This document shows, one piece after another, positions 35,321-44,733 of a stretch of 64,000 bases of DNA. The DNA comes from Rhodobacterales bacterium (GTDB lineage Bacteria; Pseudomonadota; Alphaproteobacteria; Rhodobacterales; Rhodobacteraceae). The position numbers were made by a program, and so were the translations under genes. The stretch lies in the NCBI GenBank assembly GCA_002748285.1, contig PDSA01000026.1, forward strand, positions 124,001 to 188,000, written 5' to 3'. The notes under the pieces are model-generated. The model searched no databases and was not told where the DNA came from. It worked only from the letters and a program-made list of their open reading frames with translations. Numbering within the stretch: the stretch's first letter is position 1; the number at the start of each line of letters is the position of its first letter.

Positions 35321-36682
35321 ATGGCCGACTGGACGCAAAAACTTCCCATCGCAGCGCAGGATTATCTGCAAGGGCACCGGTTGGATGAAGTCGAATGCAT
35401 CGTTTCCGACCTGCCCGGCATCGCCCGCGGCAAAGCGATGCCAGCGGCCAAATTCGCCAAAACCGCGCAATCTTATTTGCCAAATTCGATCTTTTATCAA
35501 ACCATTACCGGCGGTTACGCCGATGAGGCCGAAAACGAGGAAAAGGGGTTCACCGAACCGGATATGATCCTCACCCCGGACCTGTCCACCGCCTCGGCCG
35601 CGCCATGGACCGGGGACTGGACCTTGCAGGTGATCCATGATCTGAGCAACCGCGATGGCTCGCCGGTTGAGGTATCGCCGCGCAATGTGCTCAAACGGGT
35701 GGTTGAGAAATATAAGCAAAAGGGCTGGACACCGATTGTTGCGCCCGAAATGGAATTCTATCTGGTCGCCCGCAATCTGGACCCGACCAAACCGATCGAA
35801 CCGCCGATGGGCCGCACCGGACGCCGCGCGGCGGGGCGTCAGGCTTATTCGATGTCTGCGGTGGATGAATACGGGCAGGTGATTGATGATATTTACGATT
35901 TCGCCGAGGCTCAGGGACTCGAAATCGACGGCATCACCCAAGAAGGTGGCGCCGGCCAGGTCGAGCTGAACATGCAGCATGGTGATCCGGTCAGGCTGGC
36001 CGATGAGGTGTTCTATTTCAAACGCCTGATCCGCGAGGCCGCGCTGCGCCACGATTGCTATGCCACCTTCATGGCCAAACCGATTGAGGGCGAGCCGGGC
36101 TCGGCCATGCATATCCATCATTCGGTGCTGGACAGTGATGGCAATAACATTTTTTCGGGCCCGCAAGGGGGGGAAACGGATGCGTTTTTCCACTTCATTG
36201 CCGGGCTGCAAAACCATTTGCCCACCACCATCGCGATGCTGGCCCCCTATGTGAACAGCTATCGGCGCTATGTCAAAGACCACGCCGCGCCAATCAATCT
36301 GGACTGGGCGCGCGACAATCGCACCGCGGGCATTCGCATCCCGCTCAGCAGCCCAGACAGCCGCCGGGTGGAAAATCGGCTGGCCGGGATGGATTGCAAC
36401 CCGTATCTGGGCATTGCCGCCTCGCTGGCTTGTGGCTATCTGGGCCTGACCGAAGGCTTGCGCCCGGACGCCTCGCTCAAGGGCGAAGCCTATAACGGCG
36501 AACAAAGCATCCCGCGCGATTTGCACAGCGCTTTGGGCAAATTTTCTGCCGCCGATGAGATGCACCAGATTCTGGGCCCGAAATTCTGCCGGGTTTACGA
36601 GATGGTCAAACGTGCCGAAATTGATGAATTCCTACAGGTGATTTCGCCCTGGGAACGTGAACATCTGCTGCTGAACGTATGA
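35321..36682 (+). CDS. Glutamine synthetase family protein (PuuA-like), second copy
   Basis: A 453-residue GS-fold protein with APEMEFYLVARNLDP, EGGAGQVELNMQHGD, MAKPIEGEPGSAMHIHHSV and RDNRTAGIRIPLSSPDSRRVE. It is clearly diverged from the 33278 protein, so it is a paralogous ligase and not a recent duplicate. In PuuA-type pathways this enzyme attaches glutamate to putrescine or a similar amine. Its stop overlaps the start of the FAD oxidase (ATGA). Confidence 0.9.
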   Translation: MADWTQKLPIAAQDYLQGHRLDEVECIVSDLPGIARGKAMPAAKFAKTAQSYLPNSIFYQTITGGYADEAENEEKGFTEPDMILTPDLSTASAAPWTGDWTLQVIHDLSNRDGSPVEVSPRNVLKRVVEKYKQKGWTPIVAPEMEFYLVARNLDPTKPIEPPMGRTGRRAAGRQAYSMSAVDEYGQVIDDIYDFAEAQGLEIDGITQEGGAGQVELNMQHGDPVRLADEVFYFKRLIREAALRHDCYATFMAKPIEGEPGSAMHIHHSVLDSDGNNIFSGPQGGETDAFFHFIAGLQNHLPTTIAMLAPYVNSYRRYVKDHAAPINLDWARDNRTAGIRIPLSSPDSRRVENRLAGMDCNPYLGIAASLACGYLGLTEGLRPDASLKGEAYNGEQSIPRDLHSALGKFSAADEMHQILGPKFCRVYEMVKRAEIDEFLQVISPWEREHLLLNV

Positions 36683-37995
36683 ACCTGCTGTTTATAAACG
36701 ATAAGAAGGGGCAATACCCCAACAGCTGGTATCACGCCACCGCCCGGCCCATATCCCCGATGCCGGCCCTGAAGGGTGATATCCGGGCGGATGTCTGCGT
36801 GGTGGGCGGGGGCTTTACCGGGCTGTCTTCGGCGCTGCATCTGGCGCAGATGGGCTATCAGGTGGTGCTGCTGGAAGGACAACGGGTCGGATTCGGAGCC
36901 TCGGGGCGCAATGGCGGTCAGGTGGGGCATGGGCACAATATCGACCAGCGCAGCCTTGAGAAAAAGCTGGGGCGGGCGGATGCGCGGATGCTCTGGGACA
37001 TCGCCGATGCTTCGATCACGCTGACCCGAGAGCTGGCGGAAAAACATGCGCCCGATGCGCATTTCAAACCCGGCCATGGCGCTGCCTATTTCAGTGGTTC
37101 CGAAACCGATGCGGCGCGCAAAGATCGCGACTATCTGGCCCGGTATTACGGTTTTGACCAATCCGAGTATCTGGACAAAGCCGCCACGGCCGAGATCATC
37201 GGCACTGATCAGTATTCGGGCATGGTGCTGGACCATAAGGGGGGGCATCTGCATCCGTTGAATCTGGCGCTGGGTCTGGCGCGAGCAGCGCTGGCGGCGG
37301 GGGTGCGCCTGTTTGAAACCAGCTGCGTTAACCAGATTATTGAGGGCAAAACCGCCAGTGAGACATCATTGGTGAAAACCGCAGAGGGCAGCGTTCGTGC
37401 CGATTATGTGGTTCTGGCCTGCAACGGTTATTCCAGCGCCGGCAATGCCAAAGTTTCCCGCCGGGTGATGCCGCTGAACAATTACCTAGTGGCGACCGAA
37501 CCGCTGGGCGAGGATGCGGCCAAGATCCTGACCCGGGATATTTGCGTTTATGACAGCCTGTTTGTGCTGAATTATTACCGCCTGTCGCATGACAATCGTC
37601 TGATTTTCGGCGGAGGCGAAAGCTATGGCGCGAAATTCCCCGCCGATATCGCCGCCAAAGTGCGAAAACCGATGCTCAAGCTGTTTCCTCAGCTCAACGA
37701 GGTTCGGATTGACTATGCCTGGGGCGGCACGCTCGGGATCACCACCAACCGGATGCCCTATTTTGGCCGGGTTGCGCCCAATATCCTGAACGCCTCGGGC
37801 TATTCCGGGCATGGGGTGGCGCTGGCCACGCTGGCGGGTGACATCATTGCGCAAGCGATTCACGGGCAATCGGCTCGGTTTGACGTCATGGCCCGGGTGC
37901 CGACTCTGCCCTTTCCCGGTGGGCGGTTTTTGAGCCAACCAATCCTCGGCTTGGCGATGAGTTGGTTTGCCCTACGGGACCGGCTGGGATTGTAG
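36679..37995 (+). CDS. FAD-dependent amine oxidoreductase (gamma-glutamylputrescine oxidase-like)
   Basis: A 438-residue DAO-fold flavoenzyme. The Rossmann motif is DVCVVGGGFTGLSSALHLAQ (about residue 33) with GFGASGRNGGQVGHGHNI nearby, and the C-terminal FAD block contains YAWGGTLGITTNRMPYFG and YSGHGVALATLAGDIIAQ. It is PuuB-like and would oxidise the gamma-glutamylated amine, releasing an aldehyde. It ends the operon, 11 nt before a terminator. Confidence 0.9.
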   Translation: MNLLFINDKKGQYPNSWYHATARPISPMPALKGDIRADVCVVGGGFTGLSSALHLAQMGYQVVLLEGQRVGFGASGRNGGQVGHGHNIDQRSLEKKLGRADARMLWDIADASITLTRELAEKHAPDAHFKPGHGAAYFSGSETDAARKDRDYLARYYGFDQSEYLDKAATAEIIGTDQYSGMVLDHKGGHLHPLNLALGLARAALAAGVRLFETSCVNQIIEGKTASETSLVKTAEGSVRADYVVLACNGYSSAGNAKVSRRVMPLNNYLVATEPLGEDAAKILTRDICVYDSLFVLNYYRLSHDNRLIFGGGESYGAKFPADIAAKVRKPMLKLFPQLNEVRIDYAWGGTLGITTNRMPYFGRVAPNILNASGYSGHGVALATLAGDIIAQAIHGQSARFDVMARVPTLPFPGGRFLSQPILGLAMSWFALRDRLGL

Positions 37996-38005
37996 CAACG
38001 CACCC

Positions 38006-38049
38006 AAGGATTTTTCCAAAATCCTTGTCAAAAATCTTTAAGATTTTTG
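38006..38049. terminator. Tandem hairpins closing the GS/amine oxidase operon
   Basis: AAGGATTTT (38006-38014) pairs with AAAATCCTT (38018-38026), and immediately after, CAAAAATCTT (38029-38038) pairs with AAGATTTTTG (38040-38049). The stems are AT-rich and carry T-runs in both directions, so termination could be bidirectional. Confidence 0.75.
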
Positions 38050-38123
38050 AGTCCGAGGGATAGCCATTTATCCATACTTCACTTACAGCTTTCCCGAAAG
38101 ATTTGTTCAGGAAAGGCGAGAAC

Positions 38124-39305
38124 ATGACCGCAGCTCCCAATGTTTATGATGCCGAAGCCATCCCACAACAGGCTTTGCAAGACATAAGTAAAATGCTGAA
38201 AACCGGCGATCTGTTTCGCTACACCGCCCCTGACGCCGCCCCGGTTTCTCTTCTTGAGGCCGAATTTGCCCAAATGATCGGCTCCAAATTCGCGCTTGCG
38301 GTCTCGTCCTGCTCAGCCGCGCTGTTTCTGTCGCTCAAAGCGCTGCAACTGCCCCGCGATGCCAAAGTGCTGATCCCCGCCTTCACCTTCGCCGCCGTGC
38401 CCTCGGCCGTGGTCCATGCCGATTGCGTTCCGGTTTTGGCCGAAGTGGGCGAAAATTTCCGCGTTGACATGGCCGATTTCGAAGCCAAACTGACCGACGA
38501 TATCAAAGCGGTGATCATCAGTCATATGCGCGGCCATACCTCGGATATGGACGCGATCATGGCCTTGTGTAATGCACGCAACATCCCCGTGATCGAAGAC
38601 GCCGCCCATTCGCTGGGTACCACCTGGAACGGGCAAAACATTGGCACCATCGGCAAAATGGGCTGTTTTTCCTTTCAATCCTACAAGCTGATCAACTCGG
38701 GCGAAGGCGGCATCGTGATTACCGATGATGCCGATCTGATCGCCCAGATGATCATTATGTCCGGCGCTTACGAGCATAACTGGAAAAAACACCCCGTTGT
38801 GCATGACCGCTTTGCATTCTGGCAAAACAAGCTGCCGCTCTACAATCTGCGGATGCAGAATCTTTCGGCTGCGGTGGTCCGGGCCCAGATCCCCGAAGTG
38901 GCCAAACGGGTGGAAAACGGCCTGCGCAACCACAACTATGTCGCCGATCTGCTGAACCAAACGCCTTACTTCCACGTCCCCGATACCCTGCCCGCCGAGC
39001 GACGAGCCCCGGATTCGATCCAGTTCAACCTGATTGACTTCAGCGATGAAGAAACCCTGGCCTTTGCCAATGAAACCAAACGCATCGACATGGCGGTGCA
39101 GGTGTTTGGCCTGTCCCAAGATAACGCCCGCGCCTTCTGGAACTGGCAGTTCATCGGCGACATCCCTGATCTGCCCCACACCCGGGCCATGCTGATGCGG
39201 GCCTGCGATGTGCGCCTGCCCGCCCGTCTGGTCAAAGACGAGCTGGACTACATCGCCAATGCGCTGATCAAATCTGCCGAGCGGGTCAAGGGGACAAGCG
39301 CCTGA
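38124..39305 (+). CDS. DegT/DnrJ/EryC1-type PLP-dependent aminotransferase
   Basis: A 393-residue fold-type I PLP enzyme. SSCSAALFLSLKAL anchors the phosphate, VIEDAAHSLG carries the PLP-pyridine Asp, and Lys188 in SYKLINSGEGG is the Schiff-base lysine. The family is mostly used for sugar amination, but a few act on other substrates. There is no sugar-nucleotide gene nearby; the closest neighbours are the amine operon (upstream) and a Slam system (downstream, minus strand). It has an AGGCGAG ribosome-binding site. Confidence 0.88.
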   Translation: MTAAPNVYDAEAIPQQALQDISKMLKTGDLFRYTAPDAAPVSLLEAEFAQMIGSKFALAVSSCSAALFLSLKALQLPRDAKVLIPAFTFAAVPSAVVHADCVPVLAEVGENFRVDMADFEAKLTDDIKAVIISHMRGHTSDMDAIMALCNARNIPVIEDAAHSLGTTWNGQNIGTIGKMGCFSFQSYKLINSGEGGIVITDDADLIAQMIIMSGAYEHNWKKHPVVHDRFAFWQNKLPLYNLRMQNLSAAVVRAQIPEVAKRVENGLRNHNYVADLLNQTPYFHVPDTLPAERRAPDSIQFNLIDFSDEETLAFANETKRIDMAVQVFGLSQDNARAFWNWQFIGDIPDLPHTRAMLMRACDVRLPARLVKDELDYIANALIKSAERVKGTSA

Positions 39306-39326
39306 GCGAATGCGACACCGCCACGT

Positions 39327-40715
39327 TCAAAAGGTCGAGCGTAGGCCCAGCCTGGTGGTGAACAGTTCGGTATCATAAAGGCCGATATTGGATTTGTTCC
39401 GGGTCACCCGCAGATCGATCGAGGGTGAAAAGCCAAACAGCTGCGCCTTGGAAAACACAAAAGACACCCCAGCACTGAGCCGGGTGTCCTGACGGCCATT
39501 GGCATTATAAACCGAGAAAGGATAGTCCCGGCGTTCGGCACTCAGACCGAAGCTGACATCAGTGCCCCAAACCGGCTGACCCAGCCAATAATCAAGCTTT
39601 AACGCGACACTGTCAAACTCAGCACTTCGGCTGTCGCTGATCGCCCGGCGCCCCTCCAGACCCAAAATCAGCTTACCCTTATCCTGCAAAGCAATGTCCA
39701 GATTACCTTGCAAAGACAAGGTGGTGATATCATTGCCACCCCGTCCGACCGGACTCTGATGTTCAACCTCAAGGCCGAACTCGCGTTTCACCTTTGGCGA
39801 CATCGCCTGCCTTTGCCGCACCCCCAAACGCAGATAGCGGTTCAGAGGATCACCGCCATACCAGTTTTGCCCGAGCGTTGCCGAAAAGCTGAGCATCGAG
39901 CGGCCGTCATTATAAAGCCGTTGATGGCTACCGAAAATCTCTGCCGCGAAAAAGGCGTAGTTTTTGGCCCGGGCATTCGGAGCCTTTCGCTTCGCCGAAC
40001 GGCTGAGGCTATACCCCTTGCCATACAGCATCACCCCCAGATCCGTGGCGTGTTTGACGGATTGGCTCAGACGGTAGGTTGCCTTGACACCCGCGTTATA
40101 CTCCGTCCCCGAAAGCGCCTGCGCATCAGAGCTGAGCAAAAACGGCAGGCCAAACAGCCAGGCCAAATCGGTGCTGGCTCCGTTATTGACATTAGAGGTC
40201 GGCGCGACCCCGAAAATAAAATTCAGCCGCAGCGGATTTGTGCGCTTGACCAACCTGAAATCACGTTTGGCGATCTTTTCGTGATACGGGCTGGGGGCGT
40301 ATTGCAATGCCCGGCGCAACCATAGCTCGGACTGGATGTATTTACGGCTCTTGGCTTTACCCGCCGCGATCAACCGGGCGGCAGTAAACCGGTCTGCTCC
40401 GGTTTGGGCCAGTGACAGAGCGCGTTTTCCCGTCTTGACCGCCAATGCGCCACGCCCCAACGCCGTCTGTGCCGCCGAAAGCATGAACAGCGCTTGCAGA
40501 TCATTGCGATCCCGTTGCAGCAACCCCCGGGCAATCGCCCGCGCAACATCGGGGCGGCCGCTGTGCAGCGCCTGCATTCCGAAGTCACGCGATTCGCCAA
40601 TCCCCAGGGTCAGAGTCCGGCCGGCATCCGCAGGCACGCAGAGCAACAAGAGCAGCAGCGTGACTGTGGGCAATAACCGTGCCAGTTTACTGGGTTGGGC
40701 AATGAGATGATGCAT
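39327..40715 (-). CDS. Surface lipoprotein assembly modifier (Slam) family outer-membrane protein
   Basis: A 462-residue protein. Signal peptide (LLPTVTLLLLLLCVPADA), an N-terminal TPR region (VARAIARGLLQRDRNDLQA, and LRRALQYAPSPYHEKIAKRD), then a DUF560-type beta-barrel beginning near LNFIFGVAPTSNVNNGAST and ending GFSPSIDLRVTRNKSNIGLY before a terminal Phe. This is the Slam architecture: a 14-stranded barrel that moves lipoproteins to the cell surface. ATG 40715 is chosen since it gives a normal signal peptide; it overlaps the upstream lipoprotein gene by 29 nt, indicating one transcript. Confidence 0.85.
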   Translation of the reverse strand: MHHLIAQPSKLARLLPTVTLLLLLLCVPADAGRTLTLGIGESRDFGMQALHSGRPDVARAIARGLLQRDRNDLQALFMLSAAQTALGRGALAVKTGKRALSLAQTGADRFTAARLIAAGKAKSRKYIQSELWLRRALQYAPSPYHEKIAKRDFRLVKRTNPLRLNFIFGVAPTSNVNNGASTDLAWLFGLPFLLSSDAQALSGTEYNAGVKATYRLSQSVKHATDLGVMLYGKGYSLSRSAKRKAPNARAKNYAFFAAEIFGSHQRLYNDGRSMLSFSATLGQNWYGGDPLNRYLRLGVRQRQAMSPKVKREFGLEVEHQSPVGRGGNDITTLSLQGNLDIALQDKGKLILGLEGRRAISDSRSAEFDSVALKLDYWLGQPVWGTDVSFGLSAERRDYPFSVYNANGRQDTRLSAGVSFVFSKAQLFGFSPSIDLRVTRNKSNIGLYDTELFTTRLGLRSTF

Positions 40716-41613
40716 TGGCTGTTGAGCATTCAGGCAAAACAAATGTTCCAAATTCCGAGGTATAAGGGTCGTCGGTATAGGGCGTAATCACCAAAACCCC
40801 GGCGACCTCGGTCGCACCAACGCCAGCCAGCACACCGCCATAGTTGCCGACCCCCTGTATCCCAATTCTGACCTCACCAACAAAAGCACCATCCGTCAGG
40901 ACGGTATCAATCAGGCTAAGATCGTCCAGCGGCGTTTCACCCGTCGGGCCGCCAAAGCCAACAACGCGGCGATTGACAATACCGCCCTCGATATGGCCCT
41001 CGCCTTCTTCAAAGTTCACCCTGATATTGGCATCCCCCCGCACACGCTGCACCGGGCTTGTATCCCATTGGTCATGAGCAGAATCAAGGTGATAGCTGGG
41101 GCCGACACCATCCGTCGTATCGGGTCTGGTTAACAAGCCAACATAATTGCCCCGATATTGCGCCGACCCACGCGATGGGCGGCTATAGCCCGTTCTGGAA
41201 AACGTCGTTCCGCCGAAATGAGTCCCAAATTCACCATAGGTGGCCGAAGCCCCTGCCGTTGAATCCGCCCCGCTTGCAAACAGTGCCAGATAAGGCCGCG
41301 ATTGGGTGTTTTCCTGATATGTAAAGGCGCGGTAAGTGGTGCTTCCGTCATCGGCGACAACATCCAGTGCGCTGGCCCGGGTATAGCGTCCATTCAATTC
41401 GGGGTGGTCAAAACCATAAAGAGAGACCGACAAGGTATCGGCAACCGGATCATAATCAGCGCTGCTCATATTCACGGCCAAAGGCCCAGGCACAGCAGCA
41501 TCGCCGCCCCCACCGCCGCCGCCGCCTCCACCGCCGATACCAGCGCCCGTCGTGCGCTCCCCGCACGCCGTCAGGGCAAGAAGGCTCAGTCCGATGCAAA
41601 GCAGTTTATACAT
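40687..41613 (-). CDS. TbpB-like surface lipoprotein, probable Slam substrate
   Basis: A 308-residue lipoprotein. The lipobox LTAC gives Cys18 or so after MYKLLCIGLSLLALTAC; a Gly-rich tether follows. The C-terminal domain has the pattern of transferrin-binding-protein-like beta-barrels: a beta hairpin with EGGIVNRRVVG, then GNYGGVLAGVGATEVAGVLV, the G-x-YGG...AxEVAG motif. A Cys pair occurs near the C-terminus. It lies directly upstream of the Slam gene. The frame is open from 41742, but ATG 41613 gives the signal peptide. Ligand unknown. Confidence 0.75.
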   Translation of the reverse strand: MYKLLCIGLSLLALTACGERTTGAGIGGGGGGGGGGGDAAVPGPLAVNMSSADYDPVADTLSVSLYGFDHPELNGRYTRASALDVVADDGSTTYRAFTYQENTQSRPYLALFASGADSTAGASATYGEFGTHFGGTTFSRTGYSRPSRGSAQYRGNYVGLLTRPDTTDGVGPSYHLDSAHDQWDTSPVQRVRGDANIRVNFEEGEGHIEGGIVNRRVVGFGGPTGETPLDDLSLIDTVLTDGAFVGEVRIGIQGVGNYGGVLAGVGATEVAGVLVITPYTDDPYTSEFGTFVLPECSTANASSHCPTQ

Positions 41614-41813
41614 TTTTTTCTCTTTATTGTTGCAGTCCCATTTGGCCAACACGATTAAGACATTGTGGTTAATAGTCAAGCTGGGCGCGGCAAAAAACAC
41701 CTGGATTGTCGAAAAAGGCACAATGGCTTTATACCTGCGCACAGACCGGTTTATATAGTAGTAGGACTCATATCATTTAGAATCCGTTACCAAAACCAAG
41801 CAAAGGACGCCCC

Positions 41814-42725
41814 ATGTCGCTGACGCCCGAACAAATCGCTGAAATTGAAGAATTACGCAGCCAGACCCGCCCCACCCTGCGCGCCGTGAGCGAAGGAATG
41901 GAGGCGCATCTGTTCAAGGTGCATCAGGTGCTGGATCACGGCTTTATCCGGGTCATTGATTATATGGGCGATGATGCGGCGATCTGTCAGGCGGCGCGGG
42001 TCAGCTATGGCAAGGGCACCAAGAGCGTTTCCAATGATGCCGGGCTGATCCGGTATCTGATGCGCCATTGGCATTCGACTCCGTTCGAGATGTGCGAGAT
42101 CAAGCTGCATGTCAAATTGCCGATCTTTGTTGCGCGGCAATGGATTCGCCACCGCACCGCCAATGTCAACGAATACTCGGCCCGCTATTCGATTCTGGAC
42201 CGCGAGTTTTACATCCCGGCCCGCGATCAGCTGGCGGCGCAGTCGACCCAGAATAATCAGGGCCGCGGCGAGATGCTGCAGGGCGAAGAAGCCGCACGGG
42301 TGCTGGAGATATTGAAAAGCGACAGCAGCCGGGCTTATGACAATTATCAGGCGATGATTTCGCAGGACGGGCAACAGGGGCTGGCACGCGAGCTGGCGCG
42401 GATGAACCTGCCGATGAATATGTATACGCAATGGTATTGGAAGGTGGATTTGCACAATCTGCTGCATTTCCTGCGGCTGCGGGCGGATCACCATGCCCAA
42501 TACGAGATCCGGGTCTATGCCGATGCGATCTGCAAGGTGGTGGCCGATTGGGTGCCTGCGGCCTATAGCGCCTTTGAGGATTACCGTCTGGGCGGCGCCA
42601 ATCTGAGCGGCAAAGCCATGGATTGCATCCGCCGGATGCTGAAGGGCGAAAAGGTCGATCAGCAAAGCAGCGGTATGAGCGCCGGGGAATGGCGCGAATT
42701 TCAGGCCGAGCTGAATTTGCCCTGA
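41814..42725 (+). CDS. thyX: FAD-dependent thymidylate synthase
   Basis: A 303-residue ThyX with the [15 protein letters not shown] signature (about residues 112-126), [14 protein letters not shown] near the N-terminus, and the C-terminal [20 protein letters not shown] segment. It makes dTMP from dUMP with methylenetetrahydrofolate and FAD. The ATG has AAAGGACGCCCC before it. It stands alone; the next gene is convergent. Confidence 0.97.
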   Translation: MSLTPEQIAEIEELRSQTRPTLRAVSEGMEAHLFKVHQVLDHGFIRVIDYMGDDAAICQAARVSYGKGTKSVSNDAGLIRYLMRHWHSTPFEMCEIKLHVKLPIFVARQWIRHRTANVNEYSARYSILDREFYIPARDQLAAQSTQNNQGRGEMLQGEEAARVLEILKSDSSRAYDNYQAMISQDGQQGLARELARMNLPMNMYTQWYWKVDLHNLLHFLRLRADHHAQYEIRVYADAICKVVADWVPAAYSAFEDYRLGGANLSGKAMDCIRRMLKGEKVDQQSSGMSAGEWREFQAELNLP

Positions 42726-42757
42726 GGCCGTGGTGTTCGGGAAGGGGGGCGCAACAT

Positions 42758-42782
42758 AGCCGCCCTTCTCGTCCGGGCGGCT
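42758..42782. terminator. GC-rich hairpin between convergent thyX and lysC
   Basis: AGCCGCCC (42758-42765) pairs with GGGCGGCT (42775-42782) around a 9-nt loop. It lies where thyX and lysC converge; no clear T-run follows, so it may act as a weak bidirectional terminator. Confidence 0.45.
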
Positions 42783-42823
42783 ACCCCGCCTATTTGCAAG
42801 CCATCAGGCAATGGGGAAGGTGA

Positions 42824-44059
42824 TCAGGCCTTTTCCAGCTCGAAGGCGTCATGCAGCGCCTGCACCGCCAGTTCCATATATTTGCGATCCACCAGCACCG
42901 AAATCTTGATCTCGGAGGTGGTGATCACCTTGATGTTGATGCCCTCATTATGCAGCACCTCAAACATCTGCGCCGCAACCCCGGTGTGGCTGCGCATCCC
43001 GATGCCCACCACCGAAACCTTGGCCACATCGGTATCGGCAATCAGATCGTGGAAATTGATCTCGCCGGCCTCTTTGGCGGCATTGATCGCCTTTTCAGCC
43101 CGCGCCACCTGATCGACCGGGCAGGAAAATGTCATATCCGTGCGCCCTTCTTCGGCGATGTTCTGCACGATCATGTCCACATTGATGCCGGCCTGAGCCA
43201 GCGGCACGAAAATCGCCGCCGCAATGCCGGGGCGGTCCGCCACCGAGATCAGAGTCATTTTGGCTTCGTCACGCTGATAGGCCACGCCGGCGACTACGTT
43301 ATCTTCCATGATTTCCTCCTCGGAGCATACCAATGTGCCCGAATTTTCCGTTTGTTCCTCAAAGCTGGACAAAACCCGCAGCTTGACCTTATAGCGCATC
43401 GCCAGCTCAACCGAACGGGTCTGCAGCACCTTGGCCCCCAGACTGGCCAGCTCGAGCATCTCTTCGAATGAGATCTTGTCCAGCTTGCGCGCCTTATCCT
43501 CGATGCGCGGATCGGTGGTATAGACCCCGTCAACATCGGTGAAAATATCGCAACGCTCGGCCCCGAACGCCGCCGCAAACGCCACCGCCGTGGTGTCCGA
43601 GCCCCCGCGGCCCAGCGTGGTGATCCGCCCCTCGGGGCTGATCCCCTGAAACCCGGCAATCACCGCCACCTTCATGCCCTCGGCGAATTTGGCGTTGATG
43701 TTGTCGGTCGGGATGTCGTTGATCCGCGCCGCACTATGGGTCGACGTCGTCAGCACCGGCACCTGCCAGCCCTGCCAGCTGCGGGCGGGGATGTCCATTT
43801 CCTGCAAGGTCAGCGCCATTAGTCCGGCGGTGATATTTTCCCCCGAAGACACAACCGCATCATATTCCCGCGCATCATAAAGCGGCGAGGTTTCTTCAAC
43901 CCAGCCGACCATCTCATTGGTCTTGCCCGACATGGCCGAGACAATGACAATCACGTCATAGCCCTTGGCCACTTCGACACCGATGCGTTTGGCCACACGT
44001 TTGATGCGGTCCAGATTGGCCACCGAAGTGCCCCCGAATTTCATTACCAGCGTTGGCAT
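42824..44059 (-). CDS. lysC: Aspartate kinase
   Basis: A 411-residue aspartokinase: MKFGGTSVANLDRIKRVA at the N-terminus, the GRGGSDTTAVAFAAAFGAE catalytic block, DVDGVYTTDPRI, then two ACT domains (about residues 265 to the end) typical of lysine/threonine-sensitive enzymes. It phosphorylates aspartate, opening lysine, threonine and methionine synthesis. Monocistronic; 123 nt separate it from the upstream DUF1178 gene, with a GGGATG/CATCCC stem-loop at 44092-44109. Confidence 0.97.
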   Translation of the reverse strand: MPTLVMKFGGTSVANLDRIKRVAKRIGVEVAKGYDVIVIVSAMSGKTNEMVGWVEETSPLYDAREYDAVVSSGENITAGLMALTLQEMDIPARSWQGWQVPVLTTSTHSAARINDIPTDNINAKFAEGMKVAVIAGFQGISPEGRITTLGRGGSDTTAVAFAAAFGAERCDIFTDVDGVYTTDPRIEDKARKLDKISFEEMLELASLGAKVLQTRSVELAMRYKVKLRVLSSFEEQTENSGTLVCSEEEIMEDNVVAGVAYQRDEAKMTLISVADRPGIAAAIFVPLAQAGINVDMIVQNIAEEGRTDMTFSCPVDQVARAEKAINAAKEAGEINFHDLIADTDVAKVSVVGIGMRSHTGVAAQMFEVLHNEGINIKVITTSEIKISVLVDRKYMELAVQALHDAFELEKA

Positions 44060-44182
44060 TTTCTGCCCTTTTATCTGACCGTTACCTTCACGGGATGTTT
44101 ACGCATCCCAAACCGCAAGAGCAAGCTCGGAGTCGGGTCAAAGCCGTGTCATATCGGCGCAAAAGGCGGGTTTTGGGCCGGT

Positions 44183-44626
44183 TTAGTTGGTTTTGCGGCT
44201 GGGGGTAAAGGGCAGGGGCAGCACCGGCACGCCGTCTTCCAGCAGTTGTCTGGCCTCTTCGGGCTTGGCCTCGCCATAGATCGAGCGTTCTTTGGCCGCG
44301 CCATCATGCATCTGGCGCGCCTTGCGGGCGAAGTCTTTGCCGACATATTCGGCATTGGCCTCGACCTCGTGCTTGAGCTCGGCAATCGCCTTTTCCACAT
44401 CGGTTTTCGGGGCCAGATCGGCGGGTTTGTCAACCGGCGCGGGCGGTTTTGCCGCTTTGCGGGCCGTGCGCACCCGTGGGGCCATGATGGATTTCTCAAC
44501 CGCCGTGCTGGCACAGACCGGGCAGGCCACCATCCCCGCGCCATGCAGCTTTTCAAACGCGCCAGAGGATTGAAACCAGCTGTCAAAGCTGTGGCCGTTT
44601 TTGCATTTCAAAGCATATGAAATCAT
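44183..44626 (-). CDS. DUF1178 zinc-ribbon protein
   Basis: A 147-residue protein beginning MISYALKCKNGHSFDSWF, with CxxG plus CPVC (VACPVCASTAVEKSIMAPRV) forming a FmdB-like zinc ribbon, then an Ala/Pro linker and a helical part KARQMHDGAAKERSIYGEA. It matches DUF1178. Function is unknown. Confidence 0.9.
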   Translation of the reverse strand: MISYALKCKNGHSFDSWFQSSGAFEKLHGAGMVACPVCASTAVEKSIMAPRVRTARKAAKPPAPVDKPADLAPKTDVEKAIAELKHEVEANAEYVGKDFARKARQMHDGAAKERSIYGEAKPEEARQLLEDGVPVLPLPFTPSRKTN

Positions 44627-44733
44627 CTTGCAGCCCTAAACTCCATCGCACCCCGTGGCGCTTTGCTCTTATGCTCAGCATAGAGCATCCACCAACGCAC
44701 CGACAATGCCTGATTTCAGCCCGCTGCCCGCCA

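Noticed and set aside
41500..41545. Phase-variable poly-G tract in the lipoprotein tether
   Set aside because: The tract is mixed GGN codons with C, T and A at third positions, not a homopolymer, so slippage-based frameshifting is unlikely.
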